From contig NC_066853.1 in assembly GCF_001640805.2 (NCBI RefSeq), positions 26,490,378 to 26,554,377 of the forward strand: a stretch of 64,000 nucleotides of DNA, given 5' to 3'. Positions 1-10,800 of this stretch are shown here, piece after piece. The first letter of the stretch is position 1. Each line of letters starts with the position of its first letter. Both the position numbers and the translations under genes were made by a program. Source of the stretch: Lates calcarifer (Eukaryota; Chordata; Actinopteri; Centropomidae). Under the pieces are notes generated by a model, which had not been told where the DNA came from, did no database searches, and was given only the letters and a program-made list of their open reading frames with translations.

Positions 1-586
1 TCTTATACTACGTATACTTTTATTATACAGTGTAGCTGTAACTGCAGTGTTGATAGGAAAACAGTTCTTTCATGTAACATGTTGTTTGACAAAGCAAGGA
101 CATACTCATTGCTAACAGCACCCAAAGAGCAACACCAGTGAAATTGTTGTGTGCTGAAAGAAAGCAGAGCTGGTGTCCCATTTGCCCCTTTTGCCAGTTA
201 TCTGCATTCCTTTCTAGGGGGTGTCTGTTCTGGGCTGTGGGGCCAAGCTTGAAACCTTGTTGTCCTGGTATCTCGGGAGGCAGGCGCGTAAAAGGATACT
301 CTTGTGTCAGCTGTTTCCTGCTGCTGCTTTTGACAAGGGCCTCTATTCATCAGCAGGCCCTTCCACTCTGCCCGAGCCCACCCCTCCTTCCCCCTCCTGC
401 CAATGAATAAGTAATTATTGGCCATCTTGGGGCAGGATATTTGGATGGCTCTATTTAATGTGGCAGCAGCAGGTAAGGTGATCAGGCCCAGGGCCCAGTC
501 TGTGAAGCGTAACTGTTCCAGAAGAGAAAGGTAACTTGAACTGGTGTTGGGGCCCTGCAGCACCTCTGTTTATTTTTCACATGGGC

Positions 587-811
587 TCAGGGCTCGTTAT
601 CCCTCTTAACTCTGGGAGATGGCTCTCTAAGGGCTCTCTGTGGCCTGTACTCCATCACACATTGTAATATTTGATGGGCAAACATGCTTGGAAAATCTGA
701 GCTGGCGAGTAACTCGAGCTCCTCATCTGTCATCAGAAGTGCTACCTTCTGATCCCCATCGTAAGTTGCGATGCATGACAACACATACCATTCATTCTTA
801 CGTGGAATCAT
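587..811 (-). CDS. unidentified minus-strand coding-like segment, possible terminal exon
   Basis: A 74-codon frame with coding-like composition, containing YVLSCIATYDGDQKVALLMT, DEELELLASSDFPSMFAHQI and RVKRDNEP before the stop. On the minus strand AATAAA (569-574) follows the stop by only 13 nt, as in a very short 3' end. I do not recognise the protein. It could be the last exon of a nested antisense gene, a fragment of a transposable element or processed pseudogene, or chance. A possible acceptor on the minus strand is CACGTAAG just before NEWYV. Confidence 0.3.
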   Translation of the reverse strand: MIPRKNEWYVLSCIATYDGDQKVALLMTDEELELLASSDFPSMFAHQILQCVMEYRPQRALREPSPRVKRDNEP

Positions 812-1206
812 TCAGGTAGTTTGCAGAGAATTTAGGGCTAAACATTGTTTCCAAACTTATCAATAATGTTTATTCAAGAAACAAATTTCTGATAATCTTT
901 TTTCAAAATATAGTAGCATGCGGTGGACATATCAATGTTGACCTTTTGCTGGAGGTCACCATGATGTTATTCCAATCAAAAGACAGGAATTAATGGATAG
1001 TCTTTTCCTTTATCATCTGTACATATGGTTTGATTGTAGTGAGGCATATGGATAAAATCCTCTGTCAATGAATATGTCATTTTATATTGCAATATAGATA
1101 TACAGTATATCATACAGTTTTAGGAAAATCAGTTGAGGGACTGTTAATGTATTGAATTGCCAGACAGGTAATGTCTGTTTCTGGCTTATCCAGCATACAG
1201 CATATT

Positions 1207-1231
1207 AAAAAAAAAAAAAAAAAAAAAAAAA
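1207..1231. repeat. A25 homopolymer
   Basis: An uninterrupted run of 25 A. It could be the tail of an old retroposed element, but nothing upstream is recognisable as one. Confidence 0.9.
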
Positions 1232-1861
1232 GCTAACAAGTCATGGTACTTCATCGCACTGATGCTGTAAGGTCTATCATTCTAATGATGCTATAAAGTA
1301 GACCTGGTTTACTCAGAGATAATAAATGAAAATCTACCTTAGTACACAGGATGGCATATACATATACACATATAACTCTCATACATTTGACAAATCTATC
1401 TCATTGTATATTATCACATCACCCAACCATACTGTTTTTGATAATTATCATTCTAAAATGTAGGTTACGCAACATTAGCTGTCCTTAGGTTACTGGTCAT
1501 ACCAGACCAAGTAAGACTCGAGCAGCAAAACTTCTTGAGTGTATGCAAAATTGAATCGGCTATCAGAAGTTAACCACACCAATCAGATATTTCATAGGAC
1601 ATAACTACTTTGAAATTATATGACCCTGAATTAGGGTCTCGTTTTGCAGAAAATGCAGGGAAAAAAAAGTATGGGCTGCAAAATGTATATTGAAAGTTTA
1701 TCTGGATTGTAGTATTTCTTTTGCACCTGTTTTTTGCCCCAGATTTAAACAGACAAATTTATTTGACAAAATAAAATAGGAAATGAATGAACCATACTTA
1801 TGTGTTAGATTATACATACAGCATATGATATATAGAATATATTTAAAGATAAATTACCACT

Positions 1862-1902
1862 AGTACTACTACTGCTACTACAACTGCTGCAACTACTACT
1901 GA
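1862..1902. repeat. degenerate (ACT)n / (CTA)n trinucleotide tract
   Basis: Repeated ACTACT and CTGCTA units with point changes, an old microsatellite. Confidence 0.6.
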
Positions 1903-3407
1903 AAATATTGATAATGACATATTTTACACTTGACAATCCTAAATGATTATACTTACAATTCTAGATTTGAAAAGCCAGTGATTGGATGTTGTATGTGAGC
2001 CACTGAATGGCCAAAGAATACACCACTTAAAAGAGCTCAACACATAAGCAGTATCAGTTTCATAAATGTGCTGGCTACACTTCACCTGTGAGCGGGGGAA
2101 AAAAAGAATCCACCACGTCACTAGATGGCTAATTATGAAGCAGCTACATTTTCCCAGCTGCCACAATGGTGGCCTATCAACTTTCAGATGCAGAAAAGGT
2201 CACCTGGTACAGAGAGAGGGACAGGACACCTAATGTATGGATACAAATTCTTTATACTTTGTTTACGTGTATACGTGTTTTGCAAACAAGCAAACAGAAC
2301 AATCTGTCAAAAAGCCTTTAGAAACAAAAGATAGATGGTGTGCTTTGTATTTTGTATTGTAATACACTGAAAAGCTATATATGCTATGTAGTTGTATGTA
2401 AGCTACAGTTTGTAATCTAATATTCAGATTATTTAGAAAATTAGCTATGCATGTTGCATACCTCACACAATAGCATGTGCTTTGTGTGTAAATGAGATGT
2501 TGTGATTGATTGAACCTTGATTCCAAACTTTAAAACACATCAACGATAATCCAGCATTAACATAAAAATGAGATTTAAGATTGTAATTTATTAACAGTGG
2601 CTTAGTGGCTATGAATAAATAAGTATCACTGTTGGTCATGTCACACCTCAGACCGCCAACCAGCCTTATCATTAATTAAACAATGCAGTGTGTACACGTA
2701 TGTGTTGCAGTTATAGTGTGGGGTAATAGGCCAGTTATTTAATACATGCCCATAGATAGAATGACTCAAGTGCAACATAGTGATAGTCTTGGTGCATGGA
2801 ATCTGTGTCATCTCCAACTGCATTTGCTGTTAGACTAAGTGCAAACAGACCGAATGAAGAAGAATATAGATCAGAGAGAGTGTGGTGATTGATAAATACA
2901 GTCTCAGCCAATCACATCACTGATACTGCTGAAACAGATGTGCCCGTGAAGCATGACCACCGTGACTCATCAGAGGGAGAGAGGGCTTGTCCCTCATGTT
3001 GTCTTGATGGTGCAGAGCAGCACAACATGAACACACAGCATCATAACCCATTCCCCCGGTCGCACATTGTGACCTTTAAACCCGTGCTTATGTCATTTTA
3101 CTATTTTTTTTTCTGCTACACAGTAAACTAACTAATCAAGCAACGTAATAACCATAATATGTATTTTAATCATTTCAACAATAAAAAATGAAACCAACTT
3201 TTGCCAGAAACAGTGGAAATGAGGCTGTGACAAAGGGTTAATGATCCTAAATCCATTGTCTCCCTCATAAACAGGAACACAGAATACTGAATACTGATCA
3301 GACTAAGGGTCGAAAGTCTTTTTGCTCATAATTTAATTAAGGTAAGCACAATGGGGGACATTGAGTAATGGTACTGTGCTGTGGTGCAGCACAGATTTAT
3401 CAACCTA

Positions 3408-3695
3408 CAGACGGGTGACAAATTAAAGGAAAAACTTGAAGAATGAGTGGGCATTAGGGGTCACTGAATGGTTTAAGTAGGAAAGTGATGTGAATCATAT
3501 GCTATGGCCTTCACAGTCACCAGATCTCAACCCAGCTGAACACCTGTGGGAGATTTTGGACTGACATGTTAGACAGTGCACCACTCTCCCTCCCGTAGAG
3601 TTCAGAGACTTGGAGAATCAATGCTAAGGCGGATGGAGATGTTCTGACAACTCACGGTGGCCATGTTTATTCCTCCTTAATTTGTCATACATCCG
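3408..3695. mobile_element. short inverted-repeat DNA element (Tc1/mariner-type MITE) with transposase remnant
   Basis: The left end CAGACGGGTGACAAATTAAA, preceded by TA, is matched in reverse complement at the right end (TTAATTTGTCATACATCCG near 3677-3695). Inside is a decayed 3' transposase end reading [15 protein letters not shown], the typical Tc1/mariner DDE-domain signature. The size of about 290 bp shows heavy internal deletion. The same terminal sequence is familiar from many teleost genomes. Confidence 0.75.
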
Positions 3696-4557
3696 AGCCG
3701 TCCTGCTACCTTCAAATGGCTGCAGGGATTTAATGAACTGAAGATTTTCATATGATACGAAACAGATACTGTAAGAATCACTTGTTAACTCATAGATCAA
3801 TGCAAACTGCTTCAGCAATGTTACTGCTTGTAATCTCATTTCAACCCCCCAGCTGAGTAGTGTTTTCCTGCTTACAAAAGCATCATATTGCCAGCTCAAT
3901 GACACTGCACCAGAAACAGACATGGTTCTGAGACATCTGTTCTCAGTGCAACATATAGGCCAATCCACATTGAAAGTGATTTTGGAAGCATTTTTTGTGT
4001 CCATCACTCACGTGCCTTATGGGCTACATGGGCTTCCATTGTATTAAATGTATCTGTCCACACTGACTCTGAGACATGCATCACCTCATCACCCAATCCA
4101 TAAATAAAAACAATGCAGATGCAGAAGTTGAGGCTGCTTAAAATATTATTGATTATTACATGAACTACATGAAACGTCTCATATCAGTCAACCCGACTGA
4201 TATAGTTTGTCCGGCCTCCATTCTCTCTGTTGCTGACAGACATCTGGTCCTGATGAGAGATGTCTGAACAGAGGTTGGAGTCAGTCGTGATTACATGGAC
4301 AGAATGCTTCAATAGTGCTTACATGTTGCTCACATCTTGCTTTTAATATGTATGACCAGTAAGTTCCAATTTCCAACTGTTCAGCTATCCAAGGTTTAGT
4401 TCCACGAAAACACAGCATTTGTCTCCACATTGTTTAACAGCATAAAATGACAGTTGTGTGTATTATGCGACTCACAGAACAAGATCTAGGACTCAACTAC
4501 AGTATATAATAAAATGTTGAAATCTATCTCAGCATTTGTTTCATTTTCTCCACCCAG

Positions 4558-4830
4558 GCCCCTGAACTGTGCTCCCAGTGCCCATGTGCTTCAGCCAAAG
4601 AGGGTGTGAAGGACAAAGACAAAGATGGCAAAAAGAAGATTCCTAAGATCTTCTTTGGCACTCGTACTCATAAACAGATAACTCAGATTTCCCATGAGCT
4701 GAAACGTACAGTTTACTCCAAAGTGCCAATGACCATCTTATCCAGCAGAGAGCACACCTGTGTTAACCCAGAGGTGGCGCCTCACTCCAACCGCAATGAA
4801 CGCTGTAAGGACCTGCTCAACGTCAAGGAT
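4558..4830 (+). CDS. brip1: brip1 window exon 1 (human exon 7): motif Ia and first two Fe-S cysteines
   Basis: The exon is 273 nt, in phase 0 at both ends, after acceptor CACCCAG and before donor GTGAGG. It opens with a cysteine cluster CSQCPC (4570-4587), matching CSRCCC in human, then a lysine/aspartate-rich linker. Next comes [14 protein letters not shown], which is motif Ia and nearly invariant in FANCJ. Cysteines in EHTC (4759-4761) and ERC (4804-4806) align with human C283 and C298, the first two ligands of the 4Fe-4S cluster. An apparent extension of the frame past 4830 to 4926 is intron. Confidence 0.96.
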
Positions 4831-7800
4831 GTGAGGATTAACACTGACAAACACACATGCACACATTCACTCAAAACTCATTATTATTCACATAAATCAC
4901 TTGTATCTGTTTTTTGTTTCAAGTAGTCATACCTTGTAGGATTTAACAGTGGCTGTCTGATCCTTTATAGAACAGTTGTGGTCAAATTGAATGTGTATGG
5001 GTTACAATCTAACAAATTTCCTGCAACAAGTACTACATCTGTAAAGCTTGCCCTTCCTTTAGTGTGCTCTTGTAGAGTACAGTTGTTAAAGAGATGGATA
5101 TCTAAAATGAAGGTGCGTATTGCAAACATCAGGTAGGAACTCATTGAACCCTTTAAATAAGTACCAAACTGACCCATTTAAGGTTTCATATGAGGACAAA
5201 CCTATGAAGAGTTAAAGGCAAATCTCCATCAAATAATTTAAACCAGTTTTCTTTTTCAAAGGATAGTATTAGCATATTATATCAGCTAACTGATTCATCA
5301 TTCTAATTTATAAAACAATTTATCAGTCATAAATATAAATATTGATAATCTTTTTTTTCCTTTTACCTCTAATAATGACAAAACCGCACACATAAATACA
5401 CTAATGGACAAGAGCTAGATCAGTAAATTGGGTGGACTAATATACTGGCTGATTACCTCACTGACTATTCTGAGACCGTGTCTCCATTGCATAGTTCATC
5501 TACCAGAGAGCATTTGTTGACTGTAAAATGGACCTTTCACTGCATTGCTTGGTTACAGTTCTTTAAGAACCAATTTTAAGGGATTCTTTTTTTTAAACCC
5601 TAAATATCATTATTGGTATTTACATCAAAAATCCAGGTTAAGATTTTTATTCCATGACTGACACCTGAATGCTGTAGCCATAACTCAGGCCAGTTCAACC
5701 ACCACATTTGTCAGCATTCTTGCCTCACAATGAGCTGCACTGGATTTGAATTGTAGTATTTTGAACAGGATTGAGCCCTGTCCAGCTGTGAAAACTCATG
5801 ACACATACTTTCTTCATGGAATGAAACTTTTATCCACTGGTTACACTAGCTAGTGAATTACAATATAACAGACACAAAATGTAATCACAACATTTTGAAT
5901 CCAATTAATTTCTCTCTCATACTCTCATAACTTTACCACACACCATCATGTACAGTGAATTGACCTTTGCTACAGAGTTTTTCAGTCACTCTGTAACATG
6001 GGCCCAAAGTAACTAATACCAGCCAAAATTCCTTCAATAATATAGCCTTAGAGCAGCAATTATGCTGCTACAATATCCACAATTGGTTCAGCAGGTTCTT
6101 TTTAACACACTTAAATGTCAAGAACCATTGAGTGAGCTTTTTTTTTTAGAAACTTGAGACACTTGTAACCCCTCATACTGTCCTAAACCTGGGGCACCTA
6201 CTGTAATGAGGACAATTAAGCTGTCATTGGAGGTGTTTGCCTACATGGCAATTGTCTGACTTTGTCATATGAAATAGCTGGCCCAGTTATAACCCCTCAC
6301 TGGAGTGGGTGTCACTGATCCTCTGTGTCTTCATCACCTCAGGGTCTAGTCTAGTCAGTGTCAGGTTACTGCGCTGTACAGACACAGAGTGATTCATATA
6401 CAAAGACAAACACTGATAAGCTAATGGCATCTTGAGTCAAAACACTTACCTTCCATTTTAACTTTGCTATAAGCTGTCCTGGCTTTCCTAAATGTGGCTG
6501 CACTGGCCATTAACACCAGTAATTCCCCTTTCAGCGAGCAGACAGGATTTAGAGTCAGTGAAGTGTCCAAGTGTAGCACATCATTGTGAGAAGTAGGCAC
6601 ATTTTACTCAGAGATTATTATTGTGTCTGGAGGTTACTGAGTCCACTGGTGCACAATATCCCCTAAAGCTGTTCAATTCATAAAGAACAGGGTGGGACAT
6701 CTAAAGCAGGCACCTCTACTGACTGAAAGTAATTGAGTCTTGGGACATAAGATGCTGCTTCTTTACACATCTTCTTCATTCAGTGTATGAGTGTCAGGAC
6801 ATGTAAGCCACTACAATAGCTGGAACACCTGATCATAGGCAGCCTCTAAAATACTGTATGTCAACTCTGGTAAAAGGGGACAGTAGTCTCAGAAATTCTA
6901 AAGGTACATATTTTAAACTGCCTCGACTAGTTGCAACAAACAAAGGGGAAGATGTGAGATTCTGAAGACTTGAGAATATTAATCTTTTTTTAATAAAGGT
7001 TGCTATTGGTCAATAAATTGTATTGATTATCAACCTATTTACATAATATGTTAATACCAAAAATGTCTTCTTTTTGGCAAAGTGGAAAAAAACATATGTA
7101 AGACCACAGAAAATCAATTTGCAACTCTTTTCATCCATTAGTCATAATCAGTCCTTTCTCTTAAGGAGAAAATGTTTAAAAAATTCCCTGGTTCGAGATT
7201 TTCACGTGTGAATCTTTTCTTTTTTTTAGTGTTCTATGATAGTAACCTTAATATGTTGTAGTTTTGGACTGGGTTTGTTGGACAAAACAAAATATTTATA
7301 TATCACCTTCAACTTTGGAAAATTGCTATTTAATGAAATTTTAAAGGTGTAAGATGTATTTATTCTGCGTTAAAAAAAATCTAAAAATGACTAGACCTAT
7401 GTTATATATTTTATTGAGCTGTGCTAGCTACTTATGTTATCCCAAATATTTACAGCAATTTTCAAACCAAGAGAAATCTGTAATTTTGATCAAGGTAATT
7501 GTTTGTTTCATTTGGTTGCCTATTAATGGCATCATGTCCCCTTTGCACGTTGGTTAGCTTTGTCAAGTCAGTTTTATTTACATAGAATTGACTTGATTTG
7601 ACAAAGCTGATACTTTGTCTTTGTGGTTGCCAGAAGTGTCAAAATTGACATTTTATTCAGTTTTAAGCTACATTTTTAAGATTAAAAAAAAAAAAAAAAA
7701 CTCAATTCACAGATTAATCAGATAATGAAAATGAATTGAGAATTGTGTTTCTCAATTTCTGCCAGTCACTTAGAAAATGGTCTGGTTCTTATTCGAATTC

Positions 7801-10800
7801 TTGTTTGAATTCTATGGTTTTATGCAGCAGGACACAATAAAAAAATCATCTGGTCCTTAGCAGGTTCTAAAATAATTTAAATCTAACTTTGGGTGTAAAA
7901 CAGCACGCAACAGATTCCATCCACTGTGTCATCATTTATTATTTATATATTATATTAAGTGTGAAGCCAAAATGGAGAAACCATGTGTGAAAAACTAAGT
8001 ACACCCTATGATTCAGTAGCTTGTAGAAACATCTTCAACAACAATAACTTGAAGTAATGGTTTTCTGTATGACTTTATCAGTCTCTCACATCTTCATGGA
8101 AGAGCTTTGTCCCACTCTTCTTTACAATGCTGCCTGAATTCATTGAGGTTTGTGGGCATTTGTTTACACACAGCTCTCTTAAGGTTCTGCTGCAGCATTT
8201 CAGTCAGGTTGAGGTCTGGACTTTGACTGAGCCACTGCAACACCTTGATTCTCTTCTTTCTCTTCTTTTTTCTTCTGCTGGTTTAGCTGTCAGACAGATG
8301 GCCTCACACTTGACTCTAGAATAAATAAAGTTTATTATTATTATTATTAATAAAATGTGTATATCACAGGCCAAGTCGTGCCGCTACTACCATGGTGTCC
8401 ACAGGATGCGGGATCAGAGCACACTACAACGGGTCCATGGGCTACATGAAGCCTGGGACATTGAGGATCTGGTAGCAGTGGGCAAACGCCTTTGCTCATG
8501 CTCTTACTATGCTGCCCGCGAACTTATGCAGGGTGCCCTCATCATCTTCTGTCCATATAACTACATACTGGACCCAATGATCAGAGAGAGTGTGAGTAGA
8601 GTTTTAATATACGCCAATCAGGAAAAATGTTTCAAGGAGAGGGAGGAATAGATGAGATAAAGTCATAGAAGCAGATTACAGTATATGGCATGCAGTATTA
8701 AGGGATTAACCACTTCTCTTCCTTTCTTCTTTGTCTCTGCTTTCACTATCCATCTTCACCAGATGGAAATCAACCTGAAAGGCCAGATCTTGGTGCTGGA
8801 TGAAGCCCACAACATTGAGGACTGTGCAAGGGAGAGTGCCAGCTTCACGTTAGACTACAAAAGTCTGCTGATGTTCAGGGATGAGCTGGACGGCATGGTC
8901 AAGAACAACATCAGACGCTCCAAACATGAACCACTCAGAGACTTCTGCTTCAGCCTAATCAAGTCAGTCATTTAGTGATTCAGTAACTCAGTTGTGCACA
9001 TCTGCGGTTCTCCCAATTTGAGTGTGTATTTACTCAGGATATCTTTTTGTGTAGCTGGATCCAGGAGAGCCAAAGCCTGATGTGTGAAAGAGGATATGAG
9101 CTCGCAAGTAAAGTCTGGAGTGGGAATAATATATTGGATATCTTTCAGAGCCTGGGCATCACTGCGGGTACCTTTAACATTCTAAAGGTACACCAAACAT
9201 TTTTTAAGTTTATCATGTCCTTACACTTCATGACTTTATAATTTTCTTTTAATCTGATGTATACTTTGAATTTTGCTGGTATTATTAGTAGTTAGCAGCT
9301 CCACTTAACTGAAACATTGGCCTAGTTCAAATGTCCAGCCTAACCCTTAAAGGTGCTATATGTAAGCTTTCTTGCTGATAGCAGGTGGTGGTGACGGTTT
9401 CTTTCCAAGAGCTTCAGCCATAATCGTGTTTACAGTAGAAGTTAGAATGCGCAGGGGCTAGCTGGTTAGCATGCTAAGCTGTTGCTTTCCACCACTGGAG
9501 ACAGCTCTCGATGAGTAAAAGAATGATGCCTGATGCTGAACTAGCAATGTCTCTTCTAGACTGGTAAGTAAACAGCTGTAAATGCTAATGTTTACTACAT
9601 AGTAACAGCAAAAACTTGCATTTGGCTCCTTTAAGCACTGAACCCTCACAGTGGAAGATAACAGTACAAGGAAAAACTTTCTTATAAGAGGCAAAAACCT
9701 TGAGCAGAACCAGACTCAGGGTGGACAGCCCCATGGCCCACAGTCACAGACTATTTCAGAGGTTTGCTATTTTGTAAGCAAAATTGCGTAGGAGGAAGTG
9801 GTTTTGTGGCTAACTTTTCCTTCCAGTTACTATATCTTAAGATGACAGTAATGTGATATTGCAGTCTGTCATGTGATTTGTGAATTTTTGTTTCATTCAC
9901 TTTTGAGATGGATAATAAGCATTCCTCAAGTCAGGGGAGATTCTCCCTTTGAACATTATAGCTATTTGTGGGACTGTCAGTTTGATACTGTAAAATTGTC
10001 AAAAGTGTCAAACAGAAATGAATGTACACTCAGTTAGTGCTGTAAGAGAGACACCTGCAACAGCTGCTTATTAATGCACATTAACCACGTGGCAGCAGTG
10101 CTTTGTATTAAATCATGCAGATACAGGTCAGGAGCTTGAGTTAATGTTCACACCAAACACCAGCCTTTTGAGTATTCCAGAAACTGCTGAACTCTTGGGA
10201 TTTTCATGTGCAATAGTCTCTAGAGTTTACTTAGGTGGTGCAAAAAAAAAAAAAAAGAAAAAGAAAAAAAAAGACAGCCAGTGAATGGCAGTTGTGTGTG
10301 AATGAAAATCCCCTGTTGATGAGAAGGTCAGAGGAGAGTGGTCAGACTGTAGAAACTCAGATAATCACTCCTTACAACTGTGGTGACCAGAAAAACATCT
10401 TGGAATGCACAACATGCTGAACCTTAAGGTAGACTGGCTACAACAGCAGAAGACCATGTCAAGTTCTACTCTTATTAGCCAAGAGGAGAGATCTGAGGCT
10501 GCAGTGGACACAGGCTCAACAAACCTGGACACTAAAGATGCTGCACTGATGCCAGTGGTATAGTCGATTGGGTGTAATGTTGTACTGGTGTGAGGAATGC
10601 TTCTTTGGCACTCCTCAGGTCCCTGAATACCAGTCAGTCATTGTTTGAATGCCACAGCCTATCTGAGTATTATTGCTGACCATGTTCATCCCTTTATAGC
10701 CACTATATACCATCATCTAATGGCCACTCCCAGCATGATAAGTCACCATGTCACAAAGCAAAAGTCATCTCAGACTGGTTTCAGGAACATGACAGTGAGT

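Larger units (their letters stand above)
1..4557 (+). other. brip1: brip1 intron upstream of the first visible exon
   Basis: I found no exon matching human exons 2 to 6 (Walker A, NLS), so this is taken as the intron between the exons matching human 6 and 7, longer than 4.5 kb. Contents: a GC-richer unique stretch at about 180-620, a minus-strand ORF at 587-811, a 25-base A run at 1207-1231, a degenerate ACT-rich trinucleotide tract near 1862-1902, and an inverted-repeat element at 3408-3695. The rest is AT-rich with nothing recognisable. Confidence 0.6.
4831..8369 (+). other. brip1: brip1 intron between window exons 1 and 2
   Basis: A 3.5 kb AT-rich intron. It holds an imperfect hairpin at 7556-7608, an A17 run at 7684-7700, a dispersed teleost repeat at about 7985-8290 and an ATT-rich tract next to the acceptor at 8323-8351. 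I see no other gene. Confidence 0.85.

Noticed and set aside
198..563. 121-codon minus-strand open frame
   Set aside because: Composition is not protein-like, no splice signals or homology; the stretch is better seen as unique GC-richer non-coding DNA.
3624..4007. 127-codon minus-strand open frame
   Set aside because: Its C-terminal third runs through the terminal inverted repeat of the element at 3408-3695, and the rest matches nothing.
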